The notes under the pieces were generated by a model that was not told where the DNA came from, did no database searches, and saw nothing but the letters and a program-made list of their open reading frames with translations. From positions 1-64,000 of the forward strand of contig JAFYCS010000107.1 in NCBI GenBank assembly GCA_017539565.1: 64,000 nucleotides of DNA. The letters are read 5' to 3'. Positions 9,848 through 18,262 of the stretch are shown here, one piece after another (within the stretch, counting starts at the first letter, position 1; each line of letters starts with the position of its first letter). A program made the position numbers and the translations under genes. This stretch comes from Lachnospiraceae bacterium (GTDB lineage: Bacteria; Bacillota; Clostridia; Lachnospirales; Lachnospiraceae).

Positions 9848-10131
9848 TGCAGGATATACAGATGCCTCAGAAAAAAAATACATTAAAGACAAAGCTGCTG
9901 CCATCGCTGTTTATGTTGCTTGGAGGATCAGTTGCACTTATAATAGGTCTGATCATGCATTTTGCGATGACAAAGCTTTTGCTCGTTGTTTTTTTTGCGT
10001 TATTGGGATTTGCGATACTGGGTACCATCATCAAGAGCATAGTCGACAAGTTCAATATGAGCATGAGTTATGTCGATTATTTCGAAGATAACGGTGACCT
10101 GGTGGAGAAAGGTAATTTCAGGGATAACTGA
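9847..10131 (+). CDS. Small two-TM membrane protein of the fla/che operon
   Basis: A 94-residue protein with two clear hydrophobic segments (about 17-38 and 41-60), a short turn between them, and a hydrophilic C-terminus ending near YFEDNGDLVEKG. The charged N-terminus suggests both ends face the cytoplasm. I do not recognise a characterised family. Overlap with cheD and its position before the sigma-factor gene tie its expression to motility. It is real by operon fit and codon pattern; its function is unknown. Confidence 0.75.
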   Translation: MQDIQMPQKKNTLKTKLLPSLFMLLGGSVALIIGLIMHFAMTKLLLVVFFALLGFAILGTIIKSIVDKFNMSMSYVDYFEDNGDLVEKGNFRDN

Positions 10132-10152
10132 TAAAGCAGGTTGGAGGACTTG

Positions 10153-10920
10153 ATGGACGAGGCCGGAAAGAAAAGATTATGGGATGATTATACCAGACTC
10201 CAGAGCGCAGAGCTGAGGGAGAAGCTCATACTTGAGTATGCTCCTTTGGTAAAGCTCGTTGCCGGACGTCTTTCCATGTATCTGGGATATAACGTCGAGT
10301 ATGAAGATCTGGTCAGTTACGGTATCTTCGGACTTATAGATGCTATAGACAAGTTTGATACCAGGAAGGGGATCAAATTTGAGACATACGCGTCGCTGCG
10401 TATCCGCGGGGCAATGCTGGATCAGATAAGGAAGAACGACTGGATACCGCGTACGGTACGCCAGCGCCAGCGTCAGATAGAAGCGGCGATGAAGGATATC
10501 GAAGAGGCTACGGGCAAGCCCGCAACCGACGAGGAGATAGCTGCTGCCCTGGGTATAAGTGATGATGAGCTTCTTGACTGGCAGTCACAGCTTAAGCTTA
10601 CCAACGTGGTGTCGCTTAATGAGTTTATGGACAGCGGCAGTGAGGTGGCAGGGGATGCCAGCATGGGAGCACATTTTATGTCTCCCGAGGAAGTCATGGA
10701 CAATACCGAGCTTAAGGAAAAGCTCATGGAATCCCTTGATACACTTACCGAGAAGGAACGCAGCGTAGTACTCTTTTATTACTATGAAGAACTTACACTT
10801 AAGGAAATAGCAAATATCCTTGAGGTATCTGAATCCAGGATTTCACAGCTGCATACAAGGGCTCTGGAGAAGATGCGCACAAAGCTTGGCGATTATATCG
10901 GCATACTGCATAAGATCTAA
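10153..10920 (+). CDS. fliA: Flagellar RNA polymerase sigma factor (FliA/SigD/WhiG type)
   Basis: Alternative sigma factor of the sigma-28 group that directs late flagellar and chemotaxis transcription. The 255-residue protein shows region 2 (YNVEYEDLVSYGIFGLIDAI, then KFETYASLRIRGAMLDQIRK), region 3 and region 4 with the helix-turn-helix LTLKEIANILEVSESRISQ. I chose ATG 10153 because GGAGGA at 10143-10148 precedes it by four bases; the upstream TTG at 10141 would overlap that site. TTG 10150 remains possible. The SigD position in the B. subtilis operon agrees. Confidence 0.94.
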   Translation: MDEAGKKRLWDDYTRLQSAELREKLILEYAPLVKLVAGRLSMYLGYNVEYEDLVSYGIFGLIDAIDKFDTRKGIKFETYASLRIRGAMLDQIRKNDWIPRTVRQRQRQIEAAMKDIEEATGKPATDEEIAAALGISDDELLDWQSQLKLTNVVSLNEFMDSGSEVAGDASMGAHFMSPEEVMDNTELKEKLMESLDTLTEKERSVVLFYYYEELTLKEIANILEVSESRISQLHTRALEKMRTKLGDYIGILHKI

Positions 10921-10930
10921 GGGGGTAACT

Positions 10931-12511
10931 ATGAATCCGTATTTTCAGATAGAGATAAACGATCACGGGACGTTTCTTAAACTTATCCCGGGAGACTCGG
11001 GACTTCCCTCCATACAGGAGGCCATGAATTATCTTGATGCAAAAAAGGTGCCCTACGATGTCGGTGTACTGGGAGCCTTTTTTAAACAGGGCGATCCGGA
11101 CAAACTGATACCCCTGTCAAAGAACAGGATCTATGCAGTGGCAGAGGGCAGTGTCATCAGGGTCAGTGAGGATAAGATGACGGCCACGGCGCGTTTTTAT
11201 CCGCCGTCTACCGGAGGCAGGCCCATCACAAAAGAAGAGATATACAGCGAATGCCGTCTGGCCAAGGTTGTCTTTGGTATTGATGATAAGGTCATAGATC
11301 AGTTCCTTGCGGAAAAAAAGTATGCTACGGATTATGTGATAGCTAAAGGAACGCCTACGGTCGAAGGCAGGGATGCCAGCATAGAGTATCACTTCAATAC
11401 CAACAATAAGGTACGTCCTACATTAAATGAGGACGGAACTGTTGACTTTTTCAACCTGAATCTGGTAAACCATTGTACGGCCGGTATGGTGCTGGCTACA
11501 CTTACTCCTGCTGTTAAGGGGGAAGCGGGGACTGATGTTTTCGGTACCGTGTTAAAGCCCAGGGATGTCAAACGTATGGCACTTCAGTTCGGGCTTAATA
11601 TAGATCTCTCCGAGGACAGGTGCACCATTACATCACGGGTTAACGGCCATGTTACCCTTGTGGGCGGCAAGGTCTTCGTATCGGATGTAATGCAGGTCAA
11701 CAACGTGGATAATTCCACCGGAAACATAGATTACCAGGGAAATGTTGTGGTTGAAGGTGATGTGCATTCAAACTTCAGCATCCGGACCACGGGAGATGTG
11801 GAAGTACGCGGAGTCGTTGAAGGTGCGACTATAGAAGCCGGCGGAAACATCATTCTCGTACGCGGCATCAACGGTATGGGAAAAGGATGCTTAAAGGCCG
11901 GTGGCAATGTTATCTCAAAGTTCATGGAGAACTGTACGGTTGAGGCAGGCGGTTATGTAGAGACCAATTCCATACTGCATTCAAGAGTACATGCAGGAAC
12001 AGAGATAAACGTGATGAGCAATAAAGGCTTTATCACCGGCGGTGAAGTTACCGCCACGGCAAGGATAAGGGTAAAGACCCTTGGTTCGCAAATGGGAGCG
12101 GACACCAAGGTAATGGTAGGTGTCGATCCGCAGGTACTCTCCAGGATGGGAGAGCTGAATAAAGAGATACAGGATCTGCAGAAGAACCTGAAGGCCATGC
12201 TTCCGGTACTTGATGCTACAAAGAAGAAGCTGGCTGCCGGAGTCAAGATGACGCCTGATCAGGTGAAGCAGATACAGGCCCTTGCGCTTAACGTAAAGAA
12301 TTCACAGGATAAGCTGATAGCAGATAATGAGGAGCTTGAAGGACTCAAGGAGAGGATGGAAGAAGGCTCCACCGCATCCGTTGATGTATCAGGTGAAGTA
12401 TTCCAGGGCGTTGTGATAACAGTTTCGGATGTATCGATGATAATAAAGGATACCGTCAGGTATTGCCGCTTTGTCAAGGAAAAGGGTGATGTCCGCATCG
12501 CGGCTATGTAG
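10931..12511 (+). CDS. FapA-type DUF342 polysaccharide-associated protein
   Basis: A 526-residue member of the DUF342/FapA family: an N-terminal FapA domain, a central right-handed beta-helix with many Gly/Val/Asn turns (about 260-390), and a C-terminal coiled coil (about 400-470). FapA proteins are common next to flagellar sigma genes in clostridia; their molecular role is poorly defined. An open frame extends upstream into the sigma gene, but AAGGGGG at 10919-10925 points to ATG 10931, ten bases after the sigma stop. Identification is by fold pattern and context. Confidence 0.85.
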   Translation: MNPYFQIEINDHGTFLKLIPGDSGLPSIQEAMNYLDAKKVPYDVGVLGAFFKQGDPDKLIPLSKNRIYAVAEGSVIRVSEDKMTATARFYPPSTGGRPITKEEIYSECRLAKVVFGIDDKVIDQFLAEKKYATDYVIAKGTPTVEGRDASIEYHFNTNNKVRPTLNEDGTVDFFNLNLVNHCTAGMVLATLTPAVKGEAGTDVFGTVLKPRDVKRMALQFGLNIDLSEDRCTITSRVNGHVTLVGGKVFVSDVMQVNNVDNSTGNIDYQGNVVVEGDVHSNFSIRTTGDVEVRGVVEGATIEAGGNIILVRGINGMGKGCLKAGGNVISKFMENCTVEAGGYVETNSILHSRVHAGTEINVMSNKGFITGGEVTATARIRVKTLGSQMGADTKVMVGVDPQVLSRMGELNKEIQDLQKNLKAMLPVLDATKKKLAAGVKMTPDQVKQIQALALNVKNSQDKLIADNEELEGLKERMEEGSTASVDVSGEVFQGVVITVSDVSMIIKDTVRYCRFVKEKGDVRIAAM

Positions 12512-12529
12512 AAAACGGAGAAATAAAGT

Positions 12530-12835
12530 ATGGCGATAGGTATCGTGGAATTGCAGGGGACTATAAACAGGACCCAGGATTTCCAGCAGTTTCAACAATA
12601 CGAAAATGAAAAGGGCATGATATACCAGAACAATCAGCAGACCCAGGTTGAACAGAACGTGGAGGATAAGCTGAATCTGGTGCATGAGAAGGAAAATGCC
12701 GCTGAAGACACCGATGCCAATGATGAAGGCAACGGAGGTATGTACGGTGGCGACGGCGGAAGAAACCGTCAGAAAAAGAAACTTAAAGACCGTATCGTAA
12801 AGAAATCTACGATGGCCTTTGATGTAAAGATATAA
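12530..12835 (+). CDS. Small conserved-looking hydrophilic protein of the flagellar operon
   Basis: A 101-residue protein with a Gln/Asn-rich middle, an acidic segment, a Gly-rich turn (GNGGMYGGDGG) and a basic C-terminus with KKKLKDR. No membrane segment or signal peptide is visible. The tight spacing, 18 bases after fapA and 13 before the DUF6115 gene, argues it is translated as part of this operon. I do not recognise the family and assign no function. Confidence 0.7.
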   Translation: MAIGIVELQGTINRTQDFQQFQQYENEKGMIYQNNQQTQVEQNVEDKLNLVHEKENAAEDTDANDEGNGGMYGGDGGRNRQKKKLKDRIVKKSTMAFDVKI

Positions 12836-12848
12836 AGAGGAAGGTAAA

Positions 12849-14288
12849 ATGAGTATAGTTGAGATCGTACTGCTGGCGGCTGGAGCTATCGCAATCGTCA
12901 GCAGCTTTTTCCTGCCCGATAAAGGCGGGGAGAAAGCGGAGATTCCCGAAGAGGAATTAAAGCGGCTGGTAGAGGAGGAGATAGAAAACAACCGCAGCCG
13001 TATCGGCGATATGACCGAGGAGAGTGTTAACTATCAGGTGGAAAAGACGGAACGCAGCTTAGACCGCCTTACCAACGAAAAGATGCTGGCACTTGGAGAG
13101 TATTCGGACAATGTCCTTAACCAGATAGGAAGCAACCATCAGGAAGTGGTCTTTCTGCACGATATGCTGAACAGGGCGAAGAACGAACTTGAAGATCTGT
13201 TAAACCGTGCGGAACGTGAATCAAAAGAAGCAAATGAGAGAGCAGATGCGGCGTATACACTGGCTGAAAATGCCCGGAAGCTGGCCGAAGAAGTGATGGA
13301 AAAGGCTGAGGTGACTGCGCGTGCCGCAGTAGCAGCCGAGGAGAAGATGCTGGATGCCAGACGTCTTACCCAGGAGATGAGTCCCCAAGCGGCTGCGGAA
13401 ATTGAGGAGCAGCCAAAGGAAGACGGATTCCAGGCAAAAGAGCTTAAGGAGCTGGTCGCAGCGCATGCGGCAGCAGCCACGGAAGCAGCGGATACTTATG
13501 ACACACCGGACACACCGGATGTTGATGAATTGCTTAAGCAGCTTAGTGAGCTTCCCTCAGATGAGGATACACATGAAGAGGATACTCATGATGAAGAAGG
13601 ATCTGCCATAGACAGGTTTTTATCCGACAGGAGCGGATCTACCAGTGAAGAAGAGCTGCAAGCCCTGCTGGATGAAGCAGTGAGCGCGGCAGAGCAGACC
13701 CGCGAACCGGATATACCTGTTACGGATATGATGAAAGTGGATCCCGAGGAAGAGAAATTCTTTGAGGATACCCAGGAGCAGGACGAAGAAGATGATGAGG
13801 AAGACGATGATGAGCTGAGTGAAGAGGAGATGATGGAAAAGCTCCTTCGTGAAGCTACAGCCGAGCTGGCGCATGACGTTTCCTGGGTTTCAGCTGCAGG
13901 GGAGAAGAAGAAAGCGGAGAAGCAGCAGGCAGAACCTGAGGTACAGCCTGCAAAAGCTGAAGAGCCTGCGGAAGAGCCCATGCGCATATCCGTAAAACGT
14001 AAGGGAAAACCGAAGGTCAGTAAAGCTTCCCAGGATGATGATGAGATAGAAGGCCAGATGAGCATACCGGAAGAATTCATGCCGGGTAATGATACGAAGG
14101 CCGTTGAGGAAAAGAAAAACACTGTTGATCTCCAGTTCGGACATGAGAGCGGGAACAGCAGCAATCATAACGAGCGCATCCTGGAGATGCACCGTATGGG
14201 CCGGTCCAATATGGCTATAGCCAAAGATCTGGGGCTTGGCATCGGAGAGGTCAAATTGGTGATCGATCTGTTTGATAATATGGCATGA
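12849..14288 (+). CDS. Membrane-anchored coiled-coil protein, DUF6115 type, possibly SwrB-like
   Basis: A 479-residue protein with one N-terminal membrane segment (about 4-22), a long Ala/Glu-rich coiled coil (about 30-180), a very acidic disordered stretch around 295-325, a basic patch near 380, and a C-terminal helix-turn-helix-like tail (RILEMHRMGRSNMAIAKDLG). This architecture and its place at the end of the fla/che operon, where B. subtilis has swrB before rpsB, suggest a SwrB/YlxL counterpart promoting flagellar assembly. SwrB itself is much shorter, so homology is an inference from layout rather than clear sequence identity. Confidence 0.7.
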   Translation: MSIVEIVLLAAGAIAIVSSFFLPDKGGEKAEIPEEELKRLVEEEIENNRSRIGDMTEESVNYQVEKTERSLDRLTNEKMLALGEYSDNVLNQIGSNHQEVVFLHDMLNRAKNELEDLLNRAERESKEANERADAAYTLAENARKLAEEVMEKAEVTARAAVAAEEKMLDARRLTQEMSPQAAAEIEEQPKEDGFQAKELKELVAAHAAAATEAADTYDTPDTPDVDELLKQLSELPSDEDTHEEDTHDEEGSAIDRFLSDRSGSTSEEELQALLDEAVSAAEQTREPDIPVTDMMKVDPEEEKFFEDTQEQDEEDDEEDDDELSEEEMMEKLLREATAELAHDVSWVSAAGEKKKAEKQQAEPEVQPAKAEEPAEEPMRISVKRKGKPKVSKASQDDDEIEGQMSIPEEFMPGNDTKAVEEKKNTVDLQFGHESGNSSNHNERILEMHRMGRSNMAIAKDLGLGIGEVKLVIDLFDNMA

Positions 14289-14330
14289 TATGACATGCAT
14301 CCGATATTGTAAGCATAGAAAGGCAGTACA

Positions 14331-15176
14331 ATGAAATTAGCATCATACCTGCGCGGCCTGGGTATAGGCATGGCCGCAACCGCTCTTATACTGCATTTTT
14401 CGGGCGGTAATGTAAATAACACGGGAAATGAAACGGGAACGACCGCGGTTGCACAGAATACCGATAATAACACAGGCACACGTCTCAGCGAATCGGGATC
14501 CGGTTCCGAAAGACCTTCATCCGCCGATACGGGTGCGTTTGCGGGAATGATCCCCCCTGACGATGGAGAAGGAGACAGGAGTGTATCCGCTGATCTGCCG
14601 GGGCTTCTGCCCGGAGTGAGCTCAGATGAAGTACAGGAGGACCGGCCTGAGGAAGCCGGCATGCTGACACCCACAGAGGCAAATGCACCTACCGCGACCA
14701 GAGTTCCAACTGCCACACAGGTACCCACCGCCACACATGCGGTAGAACCCACAGCTACACACGCCATAGAGCCTACAGCAACCCATGCGGCAGAGCCTAC
14801 GGCTACCAAAGTGCCGACTCCTACGACGGCACCTACAAATACACCCACACCTGCTCCTACGAGCACACCTACGCCCGCGCCAACCAAGGCACCTACGCCT
14901 ACTCCGGTGCCGGTTACAACACCTACTCCCGCATCATCGACCGGAGGACAGGTGAGCCTTAATACCGAGGAGAAGGAAGTGGTGGTAGTATCCGGTGATG
15001 ATTCTTATTCCGTATCAAGGAAGATGGCGGATGCCGGGATAATACCTTCGGCAGCAGAATTTGATAAATACATGTGTGCCAACAAATATGACAGACATAT
15101 CGCAACGGGCATACATAAGATACCGGCAGGCTGCAGTTATCAGCGTATATGTGAGATACTGACAAAGGGCCGGTGA
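14331..15176 (+). CDS. Membrane-anchored Pro/Thr-rich protein with MltG LysM-like domain
   Basis: The 281-residue protein has an N-terminal membrane segment (about 8-24), then a long Thr/Pro/Ala-rich spacer (about 105-205) built from PTATH-like and TPTPAPT-like repeats. The C-terminal 60 residues resemble the LysM-like subdomain of the endolytic transglycosylase MltG (AGIIPSAAEFDKYM, then IPAGCSYQRICEILTKG). The MltG catalytic domain is absent, so this is probably a wall-binding or scaffolding protein rather than an enzyme. AAAGG precedes the ATG. It may be co-transcribed with the transglutaminase gene 26 bases downstream. Confidence 0.75.
   Translation: MKLASYLRGLGIGMAATALILHFSGGNVNNTGNETGTTAVAQNTDNNTGTRLSESGSGSERPSSADTGAFAGMIPPDDGEGDRSVSADLPGLLPGVSSDEVQEDRPEEAGMLTPTEANAPTATRVPTATQVPTATHAVEPTATHAIEPTATHAAEPTATKVPTPTTAPTNTPTPAPTSTPTPAPTKAPTPTPVPVTTPTPASSTGGQVSLNTEEKEVVVVSGDDSYSVSRKMADAGIIPSAAEFDKYMCANKYDRHIATGIHKIPAGCSYQRICEILTKGR
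14690..14940 (+). repeat. Degenerate Thr/Pro codon repeat tract
   Basis: This part of the MltG-like gene consists of short repeats of ACC/ACA/ACG and CCT/CCC/CCG codons coding for PTATH and TPTPAPT units. Such spacers extend a domain through the cell wall. The synonymous codons vary between units, so the protein repeat is kept while the DNA repeat is partly scrambled. Confidence 0.7.
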
Positions 15177-15201
15177 TAAGAGCTTAAAAGGAGGGATGAT
15201 C

Positions 15202-18192
15202 ATGCAAAAGCAGCTTAGGTGTTTTTGTTCGTTTTTGCTGAGTGTTGTGCTGATCTTTGCTGAAGTCGTCCCGGGCTATGCACAGGATGAACCTGTAACT
15301 GCGACAGATGATAGTTCTGTATCCGCAAATGATAATGTTCCGGACAGCGCGGTACCACGGGTGGTGCCTACACCTGTACAGGCTGCCCCCACGCCGGCAG
15401 ATCAGGGGACTTCTTCCGGAGATGTTTCTTATGCGTATGCCGATGTTTCGGCTGCGCTTATACATCTTGGCGGCAGCGCCGGAAATATTGAAGAGCCTTC
15501 GATCGACTATGCCGGAGATACCGCTAAGGCTTCAGAAGAGATACTTAAAGGCCTTCAGGCCTGGAGTGACAGTATCGATATCACTTCCTGCAAGATCCCC
15601 GCTGACGATATAGCAGCGGTCTTTTCCAAAACCGTCAACTCACATCCCGAACTGTTTTATGTTACGGGAGCCTTTGAATACTCATACACCTATGGGGATG
15701 AAACCGTAACGGTCATTAATCCGGAGTATTCATCATCCTATTCCCCCCAGTCTGTCGAGACCTTTAATGAAAAGGTCAGCGGGATCATGGAGAGTGTAAA
15801 TACGGCATCCTCTGATCTTGAGAAACTCATCATCATACATGATCATATAGTGATGAACTGCGAGTATGACCAGACCCAGTCAAAGCCCGGTGCGACCGAT
15901 GCATACGGCTGTCTGGTGAACGGTCTGGCGGTCTGCCACGGATACTCCGAAGCTTTTATGTATCTGGCAGGCAAAGTAGGAGTCAAAGGACAGGTCGTAA
16001 GCAGTGTGGCAAACGATCACGCTTGGAATATAGTCTCACTGGGAGGCAAGTGGTACTACGTTGATGTGACCTGGGATGACCCTATAGGGACAGATGATTT
16101 TTACTGCCGCTATACCAACTTCCTGCGCAGCCGTGAAGGCATGAAAGATACGGGGCATGTTTCGAATGACTGGACTGGAGCGGTGGACGGCAAAAATGTA
16201 TATAATACTTATGCCGGTTCCAATACCTACGATTCTTTCTTCTGGTCGGATATGATAAGACCCATACCCCTGGCAGGCGGAATGGCCCTGTATTACAGTG
16301 CAGGCAAACTCAATATCTATGACCTTAACAGGAACAGCGTAAAAACTTTCACGCCTCAGGGCGGCGGATGTACCGCCATCACTGCAGTCAGCGGTGTTTT
16401 TTATTACTCTACGGTCAGCAGCATATATTCACTTACCACAGCGGGAAACATGACCGCATGTTACAACTTAAGCAATACCGAGAGCAGCTACGGCGGGATA
16501 TATGAGCTTACGGCATTAAGCTACGGCGTGCGTTATCATATCATGAAGGCAGCCTATACAAAGGTGCTGTATACAGGCGTGTATGTTATAGACGGCCTGC
16601 CTGTTCCTTCGGGAGTAACGACACCCGAACCCACAAAGAAAACGACGGTAACGCCCACTAAGGCTCCGACCGCAACACCCACGCCTACGGCAGCACCCAC
16701 GGCTGCGGATGACACCCTGTATGTAACGCTTCCGGAAGGAGATACATATACTTATACGGGATCCGCCATAAAGCCTTCGATAGTGGTATTCTACAAAGGT
16801 GTTCAGCTGCTGGAAGAAGTAGATTACAAGGTGAGCTACAACCATAATGTTAATTCCGGGGACAAAGCCACACTTTCTGTCAGCGGTATAGTGTATCCCT
16901 TTACGGCTCAGCGCAGCTTCAATATATCCCGTAAGAGTATTGCGGATGAAGATGTGACTGTGCTTGATATAGAGGTGACGGCCGGAGGGAAACTGCCGCA
17001 GCCCCAGGTCTTTTATGGCGGAAAGAAGCTGGCAAAGTCCGATATCATTTATGACGGTAGTTTAAGGTTTTCCGCAGACGGACTCCTGAGTATAAGCGGC
17101 AGCGGTAATTACTGCGGCACCAGAGACATAAAGGTCAGCGTAGGGAATACAAAGAAGCCCGGCATAAAGTTAAGCCTTAATACGCAGGAACATATCTATA
17201 ACGGTATGCCACAGAAGCTTGGTTCAAATGAGCTTAAGGTGTATGAGGCTGGTACGGATAAGGAACTTGGAGAAGGCATAGATTATGTTGTGATCTATCC
17301 TGCAGATGTGACAAATGCCGGAGTAAAGAAGATAAAGGTTATCGGTATAGGAGAATACGGCGGCAGTATAGAAAAGAGTTATAAGATCCTGCCTTGTAAG
17401 AACGGAAAGCTGAGTATCGGTAATCCCAATACTGTTTACTATACGCCAATGGGTTCGCGCCCTGTCATAAATGTTACCGTTGACGGGACCAGGCTGGAGC
17501 CCGGTAAGGATTATAAACTCAGGTATTCTTCCAACAGGAAGATCGGCGTGGGAAAATATACGGTAAACTTTATCGGCAATTACAAGGGGAGGAGTAAGTA
17601 TACAGGTTCCTTTAATATAAAGGCGGCTTCCCTTGAGACCGGTGCATATATACGTATTCCCGATATGGCGTACCTGAAGGAGGGTAAATACTATGCAACT
17701 CCTTACGTTATAAAGGATGACAGGCAGGTAGCCGCTTCCCAGCTGGATGTCCGCTATTTTATAAACGGAAAAGAGAGGGATAAAGGGACGAAGATAAGCG
17801 AAGCTGACTTTGGCGGGAAGGAAGAACTTAAGATAGATGTAGAGGTCAGCGGTAAGAAGAATTATGAAGGAAAGATCTGCGGCAGCTATATGATCAAAAA
17901 GACCGATAAGGATCATGATATATCCAAAGCGGCTGTCACTATCATCAATAAGACTACCGGTAAGAAAGTCACCGTCTACACTTATACAGGCAGCCCGATC
18001 ACAGTAGGCGGGGATGATGAGATAAGGGTAACCATAGGAAAAGAAAAAACAGTCCTTACCGCCGGGAAAGATTATGAGATCGAGTATGCCAATAACGTAA
18101 ATAAAGGCAAAGCGGTCATCCTGATAAAAGGCACAGGCGGATATGCAGGTACCGCAAAGGGCGGCTTTAAGATAGTAAAAGGGACATTGTAA
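15202..18192 (+). CDS. Secreted transglutaminase-like protein with C-terminal repeats
   Basis: A 996-residue exported protein. A signal peptide (residues 1-29, ending near GYAQD) precedes a transglutaminase-fold domain with a clear triad: Cys245 in AVCHGYSEAF, His273 in NDHAWN and Asp288 in VDVTWDDP. A Thr/Pro linker (about 474-500) leads to at least five tandem beta-rich modules, each carrying a YxGxxxxP / GxDYxVxY pattern like bacterial surface repeats. The family includes wall-linked peptidases and cross-linking enzymes; the substrate is unknown. AGGAGGG at 15189-15195 supports ATG 15202 over the adjacent ATG 15196. Confidence 0.85.
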   Translation: MQKQLRCFCSFLLSVVLIFAEVVPGYAQDEPVTATDDSSVSANDNVPDSAVPRVVPTPVQAAPTPADQGTSSGDVSYAYADVSAALIHLGGSAGNIEEPSIDYAGDTAKASEEILKGLQAWSDSIDITSCKIPADDIAAVFSKTVNSHPELFYVTGAFEYSYTYGDETVTVINPEYSSSYSPQSVETFNEKVSGIMESVNTASSDLEKLIIIHDHIVMNCEYDQTQSKPGATDAYGCLVNGLAVCHGYSEAFMYLAGKVGVKGQVVSSVANDHAWNIVSLGGKWYYVDVTWDDPIGTDDFYCRYTNFLRSREGMKDTGHVSNDWTGAVDGKNVYNTYAGSNTYDSFFWSDMIRPIPLAGGMALYYSAGKLNIYDLNRNSVKTFTPQGGGCTAITAVSGVFYYSTVSSIYSLTTAGNMTACYNLSNTESSYGGIYELTALSYGVRYHIMKAAYTKVLYTGVYVIDGLPVPSGVTTPEPTKKTTVTPTKAPTATPTPTAAPTAADDTLYVTLPEGDTYTYTGSAIKPSIVVFYKGVQLLEEVDYKVSYNHNVNSGDKATLSVSGIVYPFTAQRSFNISRKSIADEDVTVLDIEVTAGGKLPQPQVFYGGKKLAKSDIIYDGSLRFSADGLLSISGSGNYCGTRDIKVSVGNTKKPGIKLSLNTQEHIYNGMPQKLGSNELKVYEAGTDKELGEGIDYVVIYPADVTNAGVKKIKVIGIGEYGGSIEKSYKILPCKNGKLSIGNPNTVYYTPMGSRPVINVTVDGTRLEPGKDYKLRYSSNRKIGVGKYTVNFIGNYKGRSKYTGSFNIKAASLETGAYIRIPDMAYLKEGKYYATPYVIKDDRQVAASQLDVRYFINGKERDKGTKISEADFGGKEELKIDVEVSGKKNYEGKICGSYMIKKTDKDHDISKAAVTIINKTTGKKVTVYTYTGSPITVGGDDEIRVTIGKEKTVLTAGKDYEIEYANNVNKGKAVILIKGTGGYAGTAKGGFKIVKGTL

Positions 18193-18201
18193 GTCATTAC
18201 G

Positions 18202-18237
18202 ACCGGCTCGTGGATATCACGGGCCGGTTGACTTTTT
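18202..18237 (+). terminator. Rho-independent terminator after the transglutaminase gene
   Basis: ACCGGCTCGTG (18202-18212) pairs with CACGGGCCGGT (18218-18228) around a five-base loop, 11 bp with one G-U pair. A TTTTT run follows at 18233-18237 after four other bases. The end of the hairpin overlaps the -35 element of the next gene. Confidence 0.75.
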
Positions 18238-18256
18238 CGAACATTTGTTTGATAAT
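18228..18256 (+). promoter_or_regulatory. Sigma-A promoter of the Y-family polymerase gene
   Basis: TTGACT (18228-18233), 17-base spacer, GATAAT (18251-18256). The expected transcription start, seven bases after the -10, falls on the A of the ATG at 18263, so the mRNA would be leaderless. The LexA-type box at 18238-18251 fills most of the spacer. Confidence 0.8.
18238..18251 (+). promoter_or_regulatory. LexA (SOS) operator, Gram-positive type
   Basis: CGAACATTTGTTTG matches the Firmicute SOS box form CGAAC-N4-GTTYG. It lies between the -35 and -10 of the polymerase promoter, where bound LexA would block RNA polymerase. The downstream gene is a DNA-damage polymerase, a classic SOS target. Confidence 0.8.
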
Positions 18257-18262
18257 GGATCT

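Noticed and set aside
10820-10930. Upstream extension of the FapA frame into the sigma-factor gene
   Set aside because: It overlaps the conserved end of the sigma factor in another frame; a ribosome site lies just before ATG 10931.
14690-14940. Short repeats considered as a CRISPR array
   Set aside because: Repeats are in-frame Pro/Thr codons with no constant spacer length and lie in a gene with signal anchor and C-terminal domain.
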